Assembly: GCA_963853835.1 (NCBI GenBank)
Contig: OY970823.1
Location: forward strand, 63,063,845-63,127,844
Direction of reading: 5' to 3'
Source: Calendula officinalis
Lineage: Eukaryota > Streptophyta > Magnoliopsida > Asterales > Asteraceae
DNA length: 64,000 bases
Of the stretch, positions 31,869-45,910 are shown piece by piece; the stretch's first letter is position 1; every line of letters starts with the position of its first letter. The notes beneath the pieces were generated by a model, which had not been told where the DNA came from, ran no database searches, and was given only the letters and a program-made list of their open reading frames with translations. A program made the position numbers and the translations under genes.

Positions 31869-32146
31869 TTGAAGCTAACCCGCCATCGGCCGGGTTTTGA
31901 AACTATATGTAGATGTCTCAAGAGTGAAGAGTAGGAAATGTTTGAAAGTTATTTGTTGCGACCAAGATGGGAAATATACCAACTCAATGACAAACATCGT
32001 ATACAAATAAGTTTTATTTCGTCTTTAACAAAACGTTGTATTCATCCTTGCAATAATAAATGTTTCATGATTTCATACGTTTGAAATGTACTTTTGTGTT
32101 TTGTTTTTCGAAGCTAGCCCGCCCATAGGGCGGGTTATGAGACTAG
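31869..32146. repeat. two copies of a Helitron-type 3' hairpin terminus
   Basis: The block GAAGCTAACCCGCCATCGGC... at 31873 and GAAGCTAGCCCGCCCATAGG... at 32110 align over about 40 bp. Only the second keeps a perfect stem and the terminal CTAG. Confidence 0.75.
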
Positions 32147-32396
32147 TGTGTGTATATGTAAAAGTAGTATTTTTATTTTTAAGCTTAATATTATCACGTT
32201 ATATTTACAATATTCTAAAAAATATTATCACGGATTTATAAATTAAGAAAATGATATTTATTACTATAAACTAGAAAGAAATACTATTGCTAAATTTGAA
32301 ACTGCAAGAAAACGTTTCCCACCAATAAGTAAAGAGGTCCTTTTGACGCTTCACCTGACACGCACACACAAAACGCATTCTCCTCTTCCGGCGGCG

Positions 32397-33538
32397 ATGG
32401 GCGACGACCGGTCTCCATCCGGCAATGCTTCCGACTCTCAACCACTACTAACGGCGACCAACTCCAAGGGATCGACGAGGAAAAGAAAACTGGTGCTTTC
32501 CGAAGAGGAAGACGAAGAAGCAAACGTAGTTCCGTCGTCACCGAACACCGACGATGAACAACAAGGAGGAGAAGATAGTAACGATGACGATGATGATTCT
32601 GATGATAATGATGATGATGAGGTGGATGTGAAGCCGATTGGAAATATAATTAGGGTTTCCGGCAAAGGAGAATCGATAAGGAATCATTACATAGGGTTTG
32701 AAGCAGATGGCGTTTCTTATAATCTCGTAAGTCACTATCGTTTATCTTCTCCCTATTCGAACTCACAGCTGAAAACCATTACTATTATGTTATCTACACT
32801 CAATTAATTTTGCAGTAGCAATTGTATATCATATGTTATACTGAAATTTTATATGAACACGTTATATAGTAAAATGTTTTCTGTAGATTTCACAGAAATT
32901 GAATCCGCGAAATAGTTTAACCTATTTAATTTCCATAGAAAAATTGTATCTTTCTTCAGGAAATTGAGCTCTGATACAATATATAAGCAGTTTTGAAGGT
33001 GTTTGATATCTTTTATATGATTATTTGCAGGAGGATACTGTTCTAGTAAGTCCTCAAGATGTCAGCTTTGACACGAAGCCCTCTGTGGCTATGATTAAGG
33101 TATTGCCATTTAATTCTAAACATAAATTACCTCATAAATCTCCTAAACTATGCTTTTTTGATTTGTTTATGTGCACAGGATATTACTACAACACACGATG
33201 GGACTATTACTGTTACTGGACAGATGTTTTATCGACCCGAACTAGCAGAAACCGAAAACGGGCAAAATTGGAAATCAGATGAATCAAGAGAACTTTTTTA
33301 TAGTTTTGATAAGGAGGAATTTTCAGCTGATTCTGTTATGCATAAGTGTAAAGTGCACTTTGTTCCATTAAACAAGAAAATCCCGAGTGCTAAACATAAT
33401 CCTGGTTTTGTTGTTCAAAAGATGTATGATCCGTTATCTAAGAAACTGAAAGATCTACTTGACACAAGTTATGAAGATGGTGAAAAACATGAAATCAATT
33501 TGCTTATTCAGAAAACGATTGATCGGATTTCAAATTAG
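32397..33538 (+). CDS. BAH-domain protein (AIPP3/BDT1-related, short form)
   Basis: Three coding exons, 32397-32726, 33031-33099 and 33179-33538, all GT-AG in phase 0, give 252 residues. The start is ATG 32397 (MGDDRSPSG); the frame upstream lacks ATG. Residues about 40-78 are strongly acidic (EEDEEANV, then runs of D and E). The C-terminal two thirds is a bromo-adjacent homology (BAH) domain: ITVTGQMFYRPELAET, RELFYSFDKEEFSADSVMHK, CKVHFVPLNKKIP and NPGFVVQKMYDPLSKKL. The nearest recalled relatives are the plant BAH proteins AIPP3/BDT1 and At4g23120. Such domains read histone marks, for example H3K27me3, in gene silencing. The protein ends just after the BAH domain and lacks the longer C-terminal region of AIPP3. 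It converges on DRE2 with 217 bp between stops. Confidence 0.88.
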
Positions 33539-33755
33539 GTGTAGCTGATATATATAAATTGTAAGTATGTGGTTTCTCTTTTGGCTCTTAAATATCAGCA
33601 GCTAGAAAATTTTCAGATAGTGTCACCTGCAAAAGAACATTAAAGTTTCAGATAGCTTGACAATTTATTTATTTATTTTTATATGAGGATTACGTGTAGT
33701 CATCTGGAGTTGTTTTTATTTATTATTATTATAATTATTATCATTAATGTATTAT

Positions 33756-35645
33756 TTATAAAAATAAAGAAAATTGGGTTGATACCTTTTGGCCCAACTT
33801 GAAAGGAGGAAGACCCTTGTAAGGACATGTGCTGCACCGGAATGCATCACCTAATCCGCACTGCATTTTCACCATTTTCAAGATATATTTTATAATTATA
33901 ATTGCCCTTTATAACAAATGAAAAATCAATATATTCAATAAATCACATTTCTGTGATTAATAATGTAATATAAGAATGAACATACACTGCCACATGAGGA
34001 TTGAGGGTTTTCAAGCTGGTCCATCGTCACTCCCAATTTTTCTAGTTTTTCCTCTTGTTCAGCACGCCCGCAAACACAGTTTTTGCATGCTTTCTTTGTT
34101 TTTCCAACTTCACAATCTCCAACTACCAACAAAAAAAAAGATACTTAATTTCCATGTACAAATATTGACTAGTCAATGGTCATGTCATGTGATATCTCAT
34201 ATCTGGTTAAACATCCATTACAAAATAGTTATAAGCAACAAAATTGATTTTTGGTCCATAAAGTTACCTACTTTGTTACTAATTACTATGGGAGGGTAGT
34301 TTAGGTATTTTAGTGAAAAGTGGACATTTTTGTTAATCGGGCTTACCGGGTGGGAAATTGGGCTTTTTTAAATCCTCTTCAGATAAGAGAGTATCTTCAT
34401 CAATAAGATCCATGTCATCATTGATCTGGACTTTTGGTAAGCATTTTATTGGTTTTTTAAGTGAAAAAGATGAACCAATTTTCCATAAAGGCTTCTTTCC
34501 CTTAACCTGTTATTATTAAATATCATTAAAAAAATAATCTAAATCCTTAAATTCAACGATTTAAGATATTGTATGCATTAAAAAGATAGACTTTGGACGA
34601 CTTTCAACCCATTCGACCCGTTCCCATTTTGCCATTTTTTATGATTTGACCCGTTTGATTTTGCTTACCCCGAAAGACTGTTGACCTTCAGACAATACTT
34701 CTGACATTCGAACAGCCTCAATATTAGAAAATCCTGCAACTAATAACTTGCGTTTAAGGGAAGATGTTGCCTGCAAAATGATTAAAAAAGATTAATAATT
34801 TAATACTCAAATCCAATTGTAGTTTTACTTCAAGAAGAAGACAAATGTTTTACATTTTCTTTAATAGCATCAAGAGTTTGATGAACAAATACTTCTGAAC
34901 CAGGTTTTAACACCCGTGAAAATTCCTCTAACAACTTTGCATTCGGAAATTCTTGTGATTTACCCATTGATAAGATAAAATCAACCGATGATGTATCCAT
35001 TGGCAAAGAACCTGTTACTCATAAAATTGAGGTAGGTAAGATTATAAGTTTATTAAAATGTGATTAAGTGAAGTGAGAAATGTACTTAGTGATGAAGCTT
35101 GAGTGATGATTAGAGGATCAATCTTTTCAACTGATTCCTTCTTCACCATTCTTACAGCATTTACTACTTCATGAAGAGGTATTACCACATTCTCAATTAG
35201 TGCTAATACACTACCTTCTACCCCTTGTTTCTCCTATAAATTGAGTCAAAACACCGAATATACAAAATGAATAGTTATTATGATGATGATCTTCTCATAT
35301 ATTTTGACCAGATAATAGGATTTAGTTGTTGCAATACAACTTATTGTCGAATTAAACATAAAATCGCCTAATTAGTCATGATTATACATCTAATCATTAT
35401 CTTATTGTCTTATTATAGTTCTTCAAATAGCAATAATCAGTTTGAAAACGCCAATTGTGCACTAAACAACCACATGAATACACCATGTTTAGGTTTGCAA
35501 TGTTACTTACAAAACCCTCACCGAGGCTTAAGCTCCAAAACTGAAGACAAATGAGTCATATTACAACTGGCACTAGAAGAAATCAGTTACATTCGAAGCA
35601 TAAAATTCACACAAACATTAAAATTTTGAAGTCGGAACTCACCAT
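33756..35645 (-). CDS. DRE2: anamorsin homologue DRE2, cytosolic Fe-S assembly
   Basis: Seven coding exons: 35643-35645 (ATG only), 35233-35086, 35011-34854, 34770-34669, 34506-34347, 34122-33986 and 33860-33756. All are GT-AG, 813 nt, 270 residues; Arabidopsis DRE2 is about the same size. The N-terminal half is the degenerate methyltransferase-like fold (PMDTSSVDFILSMG, SRVLKPGSEVFVH). A linker contains DDMDLIDEDTLLSEEDLKKP. Then come the two Fe-S motifs: Cx8Cx2CxC (CEVGKTKKACKNCVC) and twin Cx2C (CGS-CGLGDAFRCSTC), the latter split by the last intron. DRE2 receives electrons from the diflavin reductase TAH18/ATR3 and feeds early cytosolic iron-sulfur assembly. The C-terminus is PFKLGQKVSTQFSLFL, slightly longer than the usual PFKPGEKV. 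The first coding exon is a lone ATG directly before GTGAGT, which is inferred. Confidence 0.9.
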
Positions 35646-35784
35646 TTAACTACAATCGAGATAGCTTCTGTTCAGTTGAGGAGTACGAAGAAAACGAAGA
35701 ATTGCTCTGTGAAGTTACAGATACAGAAATTAAATACAAGCACAGACAAAAGTATAATCCATAGAAATGTTACCGGAAAATGGA

Positions 35785-35860
35785 CGCTCCACGATCCGTT
35801 CCTCGGTACCTCCCAATATGTAGTCAATATGTACGGTACCGAGGAACGGAGTGTGGAGCG
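35785..35860. repeat. inverted repeat (26-bp arms) upstream of DRE2
   Basis: Left arm 35785-35810 and right arm 35835-35860 pair over 24 of 26 positions; the core GGTACCGAGGAACGGA is perfect. The loop is 24 bp. It lies 140-215 bp upstream of the DRE2 ATG, in its 5' UTR or promoter, and about 75 bp before the tRNA-Cys. Confidence 0.93.
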
Positions 35861-35936
35861 CGTAACACTTAACATAACAAAGTCTTGTAAATTATCTAAG
35901 GTATTTATTTGAATAAAACCTATACATTGACAACTT

Positions 35937-36008
35937 GGGTCCATAGCTCAGTGGTAGAGCAATTGACTGCAGATCAATAGGTCACCGGTTCGATCCCGGT
36001 TGGGCCCT
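35937..36008 (+). tRNA. tRNA-Cys (GCA)
   Basis: A 72-nt cloverleaf. The acceptor arm is GGGTCCA/TGGGCCC plus T. The D arm is AGCTCAGTGGTAGAGCA and the anticodon arm is ATTGA-CTGCAGA-TCAAT with anticodon GCA. The T arm is CACCGG-TTCGATC-CCGGTT. No intron. A TTTTT-type terminator follows at 36011. Confidence 0.96.
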
Positions 36009-36099
36009 CTTTTTATATTTTTGCTGGATATCATTTATATTTTTCACGGTCATTGTATAATTGAATTGTTGTTATTAGCGTACTCATAATAGAAAAGGA

Positions 36100-36925
36100 T
36101 GTGTGTTGGTGAAAAGATTTAATCACATACCCGTACATTTTATGATAACTTTAGAAGTGAAAAGTTTGTTCTTTGTACACAACAAGAACACACACACGCA
36201 CACTTTAGAGAGCACAATTAACACACACTTTACACAAAGGTTGTGTATTTTCTAAACGGATTACATAATTGAAAGATAAAGGCAGGAAAGTGAGTAACTA
36301 CCCACTACCACATGATCACAAACAAAAGGGAAATCTACCACTACTTGCTTGACTGAATCAAAAATAGAATTAAATATGCATTAAACAAATAAAGATATTA
36401 AATTGAGAAGTGGACTAGTCACGTGAGGTGTTGTATCTTCAATACTCCCTCTCAACACCTGCTTCCACCATTCCCATACGATCACAGAACTTCTTCAACT
36501 TCTTGCTTGTCAGGCCTTTTGTTAATGAATCTGCAATCTAATTTTCAGTATTGACATATGTTAAGTCAGTATCATTCTGCAAGACTTTCTCACGGATAAA
36601 GTGATAATGCACTTCGATATGTTTAGTTCTTGCATGAAACGTGGGGTTTTTAGCTAATTGAATTGATGACATATTGTCACAGTATATTGGGCTACTGTTC
36701 CCCACGTTTTGTTTTAGTTCCTTCAACAATTGAACAAGCCACACATTTTCTTGGGCAGCCATGGATACTCTGCCTCGGTAGTGAGTAACTACCCACTACC
36801 ACATGATCCTAAACAAAAGGGAAATCTACCACTACTTGCTTGACTGAATCAAAAACAGAATTAAATATGCATTAAACAAATAAAGATATTAAATAGAGAA
36901 GTGGACGAGTCACGTGAGGTGCAGT
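36100..36925 (-). mobile_element. internally deleted Copia retrotransposon remnant
   Basis: On the minus strand, an LTR piece (36925-36778) is joined directly to the end of a Copia pol gene (36777 to about 36443). That piece encodes MAAQENVWLVQLLKELKQN, CDNMSSIQLAKNPTFHARTK and, after a TAG stop, IADSLTKGLTSKKLKKF. A polypurine-like GAGAGGGAG follows, then a second LTR copy (about 36441-36100). The LTR pieces share about 140 bp at about 95% identity (36290-36430 and 36778-36918). The 5' LTR is truncated and most of gag-pol is missing. Confidence 0.8.
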
Positions 36926-37522
36926 TAAAATACAACCTTTTAATTCTTGTGGTATACGCATAATATAATCATTCAACTCAAAAAAATAATTTTTGTTTTT
37001 ATAATTTTTATACCGACAATCCTTTATGCTAATAGGCGTTAACATTTTCTGTTAACTCTCATTTTAATTGCAGAAAGTAAAATTATCTTTCTACAAAACC
37101 CATAATTAGTTCAAAGAGTCCACTTTACAAATCTTATTTTGTCCCAAGATTTTGACTATAAAAGTTGAAAGAAAAAATGAAAAAAAGAGAGTATATCACC
37201 AATAAAATAAAGGATCCATTTCAATCCACCAAAGATTTTGTATTAACATCAAGAGAAAAAAAAGGTCACTACTTTCCCTCTGAAACAAGGGTAAAACATG
37301 TCATTACTCATTACACCACCCCTAGATAAATTTTAAAAAAAAAAGAAAACAAAAACCAACCAATTTTGCCAAAAAGTATTGCAAAGAATGCTTCACTTCA
37401 TAAAACAAACAAATCAAACCACCCCTTTTTCTTCCATCAACTAAAAAAAGGGTAACTTTTTTCCTTGCATTTGATTTTTTTTATATTCTCTCAAAGGGCG
37501 ATTACACGATTTTCAAATACGA
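36926..37522. other. 3' flank of the BSK gene
   Basis: AT-rich sequence with several A-rich runs, probably including the 3' UTR of the BSK gene (minus strand). No gene or repeat recognised. Confidence 0.5.
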
Positions 37523-40152
<2,630 letters not shown>

Positions 40153-41260
40153 GATTTCAAAATCGGTAGTTGACTTCTACTTGAAATCTTTAAACTTGAT
40201 ATATAAAGATTAAAAATCCAGCTTTATCAAGCACTCAAAGTTCTGTTTTTCAACTCCATTAAGCATTAAAAACCTATTAAATTAGCGGTAATTAGTAAGC
40301 TGAAATTACAAGAACTTAATAGGGTTTCAAAGTTTAGAGAACCAGTTTCTAAAATTGCTCCTGAAGTTAAAAAAATTCAAGAACATATGCAAAAATAGCA
40401 ATAAAGAATAAAAATTCAAACTTTTTCCTAGTTAAAACATCCAAATCAACAGCAATCAACATTCACTATCTGTCAATATATCAGCCTATTTATCTATAAA
40501 TTTCCTCAATGTATAAAAAGATTTTAATTTAGTGGTAATTAGTAAACTACAATTACAAGAATATGATTAGGGTTTCAAAGTTTAACTAACCCAGTTCTTA
40601 AAGTGCTTTTAAATTCATGAAACACTTTATAACACGTACAAATCAGACAATAAATGATCAAAAAGCAAAAGCTATATCCTACTAAAAAGTAAAAACCCCC
40701 AAACCAACACAATTTCACATTCAACAGCTGTTACATCTCAACCGATTGATCTACAAATTTCATTATTAGCAACAAATGCGGTATGCCAAATTAATAAAAT
40801 CTTGTAATTAACACTAATCAACAAACAACAAGTTCAAGAATCTAATTAGGGCTTTTAAGCTCTAACCCAAATCAAGTGATTAAACAACACGAGTTCAATA
40901 ATCTAAGCAACACAAGTTCAATAAACTAGAAATTAAATCAAAAGCACAAAAATCAGTAAACATGAAGATAAAAATCCAACCTTTAGCTTCTAATTACAAG
41001 AAAAGTTGATGATTGTTGGACCCAGTTGGGTCAAAGACTCAAAAAGACAGCTGGGTTTCTTTCAAGAATCTATCTTTCTCTCTCTTGAATGAATGAATCA
41101 GAGATCAAGAAAGAAATTGGGTTGAAAATGGGAAATCTTGAAAATATACTTTTGTTTGATATGATTATATGATAAGTATACAGATCCCTTTGGCATTCCA
41201 AGTGTGCACACGATTACTCTCCTGGATTTCAACCTTCCACCGACAATAAAAACTTTTTTA
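40153..41260. other. 5' region of the BSK gene with degenerate tandem repeats
   Basis: The probable 5' UTR and promoter. A block of about 250-265 bp containing GTAATTAGTAA, TACAAGAA and TTAGGGTTTCAAAG recurs near 40281, 40530 and more weakly near 40797. A CT-rich stretch near 41070 may mark the transcription start region. Confidence 0.55.
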
Positions 41261-41574
41261 CTTCCTCCATATCAAAATAAGTGGACACATATTGACTTAC
41301 ACATTTTTTGAGGTAAATAATTAAAGTAGAAGTTAAAATAGATTAAAGTACATAGTTAGTGGAAAATGGGTCCCACTTTTCTTGAATAAAGTGATATTAA
41401 TGAGTTTTAAAAGTAAAAGTAAGGGTATAAGGGTAATTTCACTTTATTAAAGTGGATAGTTAGTGGGTATGAGTCCCACTATTTTTACCAAATAAGGAAA
41501 GTTTTCAAAGTTTGTCACTTATTTTGATACATCTCAAAATGGAAAGTGTGTCACTTATTTTGATACGGAGGAAG
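41261..41574. mobile_element. Stowaway-like MITE
   Basis: A 314-bp element begins CTTCCTCCATATCAAAATAA and ends with the inverse TTATTTTGATACGGAGGAAG. It is flanked by TA (41259-41260 and 41575-41576). It is a better preserved relative of the copy at 6667-6950. Confidence 0.93.
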
Positions 41575-41600
41575 TATATTTTTTAACTTCTTTTTTACTT

Positions 41601-44312
41601 TTTTTTTTAACAGCAAAAAAATGGCAATAATACGAGTTTCGGCAATGTCATCACCCGCAAAAAGCCCCCGAGAACCTTGTATTAATATAAAACTAGCGAC
41701 AGCTAGACCTCATGTTTACATATACAAATAAACGAGACTAAAAGAAACCAAAACATCACCAACTAATTACAATGAAAATGAAAATATAAATACCATGACC
41801 TATGCAATGAGTAAGTCACCATACACCTCATGCACCTCTGCCTCAATTAGGATCTTAGATAGATAGTGGGTCGCTGCACCATCCAGGCCACTCGAGGCTA
41901 CCCCATTTAACCTTCGATCTATGTTTAATCCAATAAAACGCTTGAGCTTGAGCTTCCCCGAAAATAGATCTATTTGCATCTTCATTATTGTTAAAAACTA
42001 TATTATTCCTGTTTCTCCATATAAACCATAACATTGAAACAACCGCTGTCAAATAATGTACAGACTTAAGTTTTGATAAGTTTTCCTTGATATTCCATTC
42101 CATTAACTCATTCAGACTCCGAATTGTCCCGATATCAGTGGACCACCATCTACAAAACTCGAGCCAAATTTCTCTCGATTTACAACAAGACCAGAACAAA
42201 TGAGTCTCATCCTCGATTTCTCTCTCGCAAAGGCAACAAACCGCCGATTGTAGTAAAATATCTCGTTTCAACAGATTAACACATGTTGGTAACCGTTTTT
42301 GAGATAATCACCAAAAGAAAATATTAATTCTAATCGGGACTGTTTTCACCCACGGAATATTAACATCATGGGATGGGCCCGCAATCGTATTCTGGATAGC
42401 AGTCCTGGCCGATGATACTGAAAACGACCCATCCTGTTCGAATACCCACTTCCACCTCGGCAACTGCTGATCCGCGTTCTGCACCACCTGAAACCAAGAA
42501 TCAATCGGAATATTAATTTTATTTAAATGATTACGGATTTTTATTATATTATTCCAAACCCCCGGGAATTTACTAGACGGATAATTTAAATTGAAAATAT
42601 TATGTAAGGATACTATTGCTTCTTTCCATAATGACCCGTTCTCTGTCTTCAGTCTCCACCACCACTTTAAGAGTAAGGCAATATTTTGAGCTTTAATACT
42701 TGGTACATTTAATCCACCCGAATTTAATGGATTAAGAATCTTCTTCCAACTAACCCAATTAATTTTTCGTTCACCGTTTTTAGAGCCCCAAAAGAACCTT
42801 GCTCTTACTGCTTCCAATTTTTTGATGATACCTTCCAGAGCTTTAAAAATAGATAAAAAATACGAACCGAGGGCCCCGAGAACGGATTTTATTAGCGTCA
42901 GCCTACCCCCATATGATAAGGTTGAAGCTTTCCATGATGAAAGTTTCTTGTGAAATTTGTTAATAATCACATCCCAATATTCCACTCTATGCATTTGAGC
43001 CCCAATTGTTAACCCGAGGTACTTAAAGGGGGATGAACCAACACTACATTTTAAGACTCTTGCCACTCGATCCACCCCTTCACTCTCCACACTGAACCCG
43101 TGTATATTACTTTTAGACATGTTGACCTTGAGACCGGATGCTAAATAAAAGCAATTAAGCATCCGTTGTAGATCTTTAGCATTCCCAACCGACCATTCTC
43201 CCATAAATATCGTGTCGTCAGCATATTGAAGATGAGGCAATAGCGGGCCACCGTTCGGAAGTTGAATTCCATGGAACACGCCTTTTTGTGTTGCCTCTCG
43301 CATAGCAACATGTATACTCTCAACTGCTATGATGAACAAAAAAAGGTGCCATTGGGTCTCCTTGTCTAAGACCCTTATTAATTTTGAATTCCACCGTGGG
43401 AAACCCGTTGATGAGAACGGATGCCCGGGCGGAGGAGAGACACATGAAAATCCATCTTCTCCATTTATCTCCAAATCCCATTTGACTCAAAATTGAATCT
43501 AAAAAATCCCAATTTAAAGTATTATACGCCTTTTCAAAATTCACTTTAAATATAAATAGTTTTTTCTTTATCTTTTTACACCAAGAGATTACTTCACTCA
43601 AAATTAACGGCCCATCTAAAATATTTCGTCCTTCTATGAATGCAGATTGTTCAACGCTAATGATATCTTTGATTATTAGTTTCATACGATTTGCCAACAA
43701 TTTAGCGATGATCTTGTAGAAGCTACCAATGAGGCTAATCAGACGATAATCTGACAGGGTAAGTGGAATATCACATTTTGGAATAAGAGTAAAAAAAGAT
43801 GAGTTACATCCACAATTCATGTCACCACCATTTTCAAATTCCCGTATTGCCTTCAATAAATCGTTCTCAATAATATGCCAAAATTTTTTATAGAAAGCAA
43901 ATGTGAACCCGTCCGGCCCCGGAGCCTTCTCATCCCCACAATCCCATACCGCCTTTTTCACTTCCACTTTTGAGAAGCGTTCTTCAATTTGTGTTTTTTG
44001 ATCGTCTGACAGGGTTTTAAACTTGTTACTAATAAAATTCGGTCTAATCCGATCTGATTATGGGAAAATTTTCTCAAAACGTTTCGCGGTACCTGATTTC
44101 ATAGCCTTAGGATCCTCCGTCCACACTCCGTTTAATGATAAGCCATGAATGTAGTTTTTCCGGTTGTTGTGGTTCAATGATCCATGGAAAAAACTTGAAT
44201 TCTCGTCACCTTCAACATTCCATTTAATTCTTGCTTTTGGCTTAATATCTCGAGTTTTGAGATCTTCGTGTTCTCTGATCTGCAATTGTCTTGTTTGACT
44301 ACAATTAGCCAC
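41601..44312 (-). pseudogene. 5'-truncated LINE (non-LTR retrotransposon) ORF2 remnant
   Basis: On the minus strand the reverse-transcriptase half of a plant L1-type ORF2 is readable from about 44312 to 41860. It reads KARIKWNVEGDENSSFFHG, KAPGPDGFTFAFYKKFW, SAFIEGRNILDGPLILSEVI, FKVNFEKAYNTLNW, GLRQGDP, LQYADDTIF, then the zinc-binding C-terminal region (CLCEREIEDETHLFWSC) and FIWRNRNNIVF. The apurinic endonuclease half is missing. The frame is broken by a stop near 44058, a one-base shift in a T run near 43345, and a stop near 42305. The motif A Asp is Asn (VNFEKAYN for VDFEKAYD), so even a joined product should be inactive. The 3' end is A-rich near 41601. Confidence 0.9.
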
Positions 44313-45862
44313 TGCCCAATACCATAATTAATTTGTAAAAAAAATTGTAATTACGGACAAAAGGTAATAAGATAAAAAAGTGATTACACGTTGTCACCAC
44401 ACATTTTTACTTGGATCGTCACCTGTCATTTCGATAACCATACCACACATATTTAAAAAAAATATCTACCTAACCACAACATCATTTTAATTTTTATGTT
44501 ACAATTTTTTTTCTTTAATATTTTTATATAAAAAATAGCATTTAGGCTTTATATCATTTTCAAAGAACAAGCGTGTGTTTTCTCTCTCAAATCAAAATAA
44601 CATGCAGAATAATGTTTTATTTCTCGGATCTGATCAAACAAAGATACCAAAGAAACAATTGTGTGCATTTCATCGAACATCTTGAAGGTGACCGACAGAG
44701 AGTAATGTTGTCAATGGTGGCAGAGTATGAGGGAACCAACGATAAGATTTTGGCCGAATGTGACAGAGGTAAATTGTCTGCATTAAATAATAAAGAAAAC
44801 ATTGTTATTGTATTAGTTTACACCCTTGCTTTATAGTTGCATCATTAATAAAATTAATTTGGAAGCGACATTGGAATCTAGACAATACATGTTACAACTC
44901 CGTCCAATACATTTGTTTGTATTTTTGGTATAATAATAGAAAAAATCAACAATATATTTTGTGTACCCCATATCCACCACAACATGGTCCTACAAAACTC
45001 GTGCCATGCTATAATTGATATAGAACGGTGATATCATTACCTTGGCAATGAGAAAATTTGTTTCGGTGTTTGAAAGTATTTTAAAAGTGATTGTTTTAAC
45101 TTAAAGTGACATAATAGTCGCAATATCATAAGTTTTTACCGATGGATTTGTAATTTTATATCCAGTTTGGTTACATGAGACAATTAAATATTAATCAGAG
45201 TATGATACTTGACCTTAATAATAAGAAACTCATTAGAGTTTTGTCAAACATTAGAATATGTTTTCAAGTACCAACAAGGCAACAATATTGAGTGTAACAC
45301 ATTTAATCCAAACTATAGCTACAACTATAGTTTATAATATGTTTTCAATTGGACAACCTCAAATACTGTTTGTGCTTAAATAACTTAATAAAAATTTGAC
45401 TTTTAGTTACGTTAATATATGTTAAAATAACATGTCCCTAATTTATGCTACGCAAGTATGTAATAACAATTTTTGAAAACATTACGATGCGACTTTAAGT
45501 CGTGATAATCATGATTATAACACGTTAAATTATTCGAACTAATATTGCAAACAAGTTGAACCGAACTCAGAGATTGACTCAATGAACCTAGGCTAGGCTG
45601 AAATCAAACTAAGTTTATCAAACAAGATCAAACTCAATAAACTTAATAAAAGTATGAATTATTTCTATCTTTAATCCAATAATCTTGTAACATATTAAAA
45701 TTTTGAGAGAATAAATGAAAACATGGACTTCAACGTAAACACTAAAAAGTTGTGTGGTGATTTTGAAAACATTATCCCAAATGTTCAAAGGAAATCCCTA
45801 AACCGGTTGTCACTCTGCACAGCTGTTGCTTGTTGCCGCCTTCTCTGATCCACCGGACTCCG
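44313..45862. other. intergenic spacer
   Basis: AT-rich sequence between the LINE and a possible first exon. The frame at 44573-44836 has no recognisable features. Nothing else seen. Confidence 0.5.
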
Positions 45863-45910
45863 ATGACCGGACCAGACACCTCTCTTCGCCTGAGCTCCGG
45901 CGAAGACCAG
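45863..45910 (+). CDS. possible first coding exon of an unidentified gene
   Basis: A GC-richer island (45790-45910) of the type found at plant transcription starts contains ATG 45863 followed by 16 open codons (MTGPDTSLRLSSGEDQ), ending at CAG|GTAACC, a good splice donor. The following sequence is AT-rich, intron-like and now interrupted by the transposon nest. A possible downstream acceptor, TTTCAG|CATTC, lies at about 60577, beyond the inserted elements. I do not recognise the protein. Confidence 0.35.

Larger units (their letters stand above)
28201..32146 (+). mobile_element. probable Helitron carrying casein kinase 1 exons
   Basis: The 3' end is convincing: a perfect stem CCCGCCC-ATA-GGGCGGG (32119-32135) followed by CTAG at 32143-32146 and host T. 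The proposed 5' end TCTCTCACCTATATATGGAG follows host A at 28200 and resembles the other two Helitron 5' ends in the window, but it is less certain. A second, degenerate copy of the 3' hairpin block lies near 31869-31908. The interior holds a promoter/5' UTR-like region (28200-28500), intron-containing fragments of a casein kinase 1 gene (28855-29424), unassigned exon-like pieces (about 30100-30200) and a small MITE (31585-31797). Confidence 0.6.

Noticed and set aside
44573..44836. 87-residue frame downstream of the LINE
   Set aside because: Overlapping frames on both strands, no motif; not supported.
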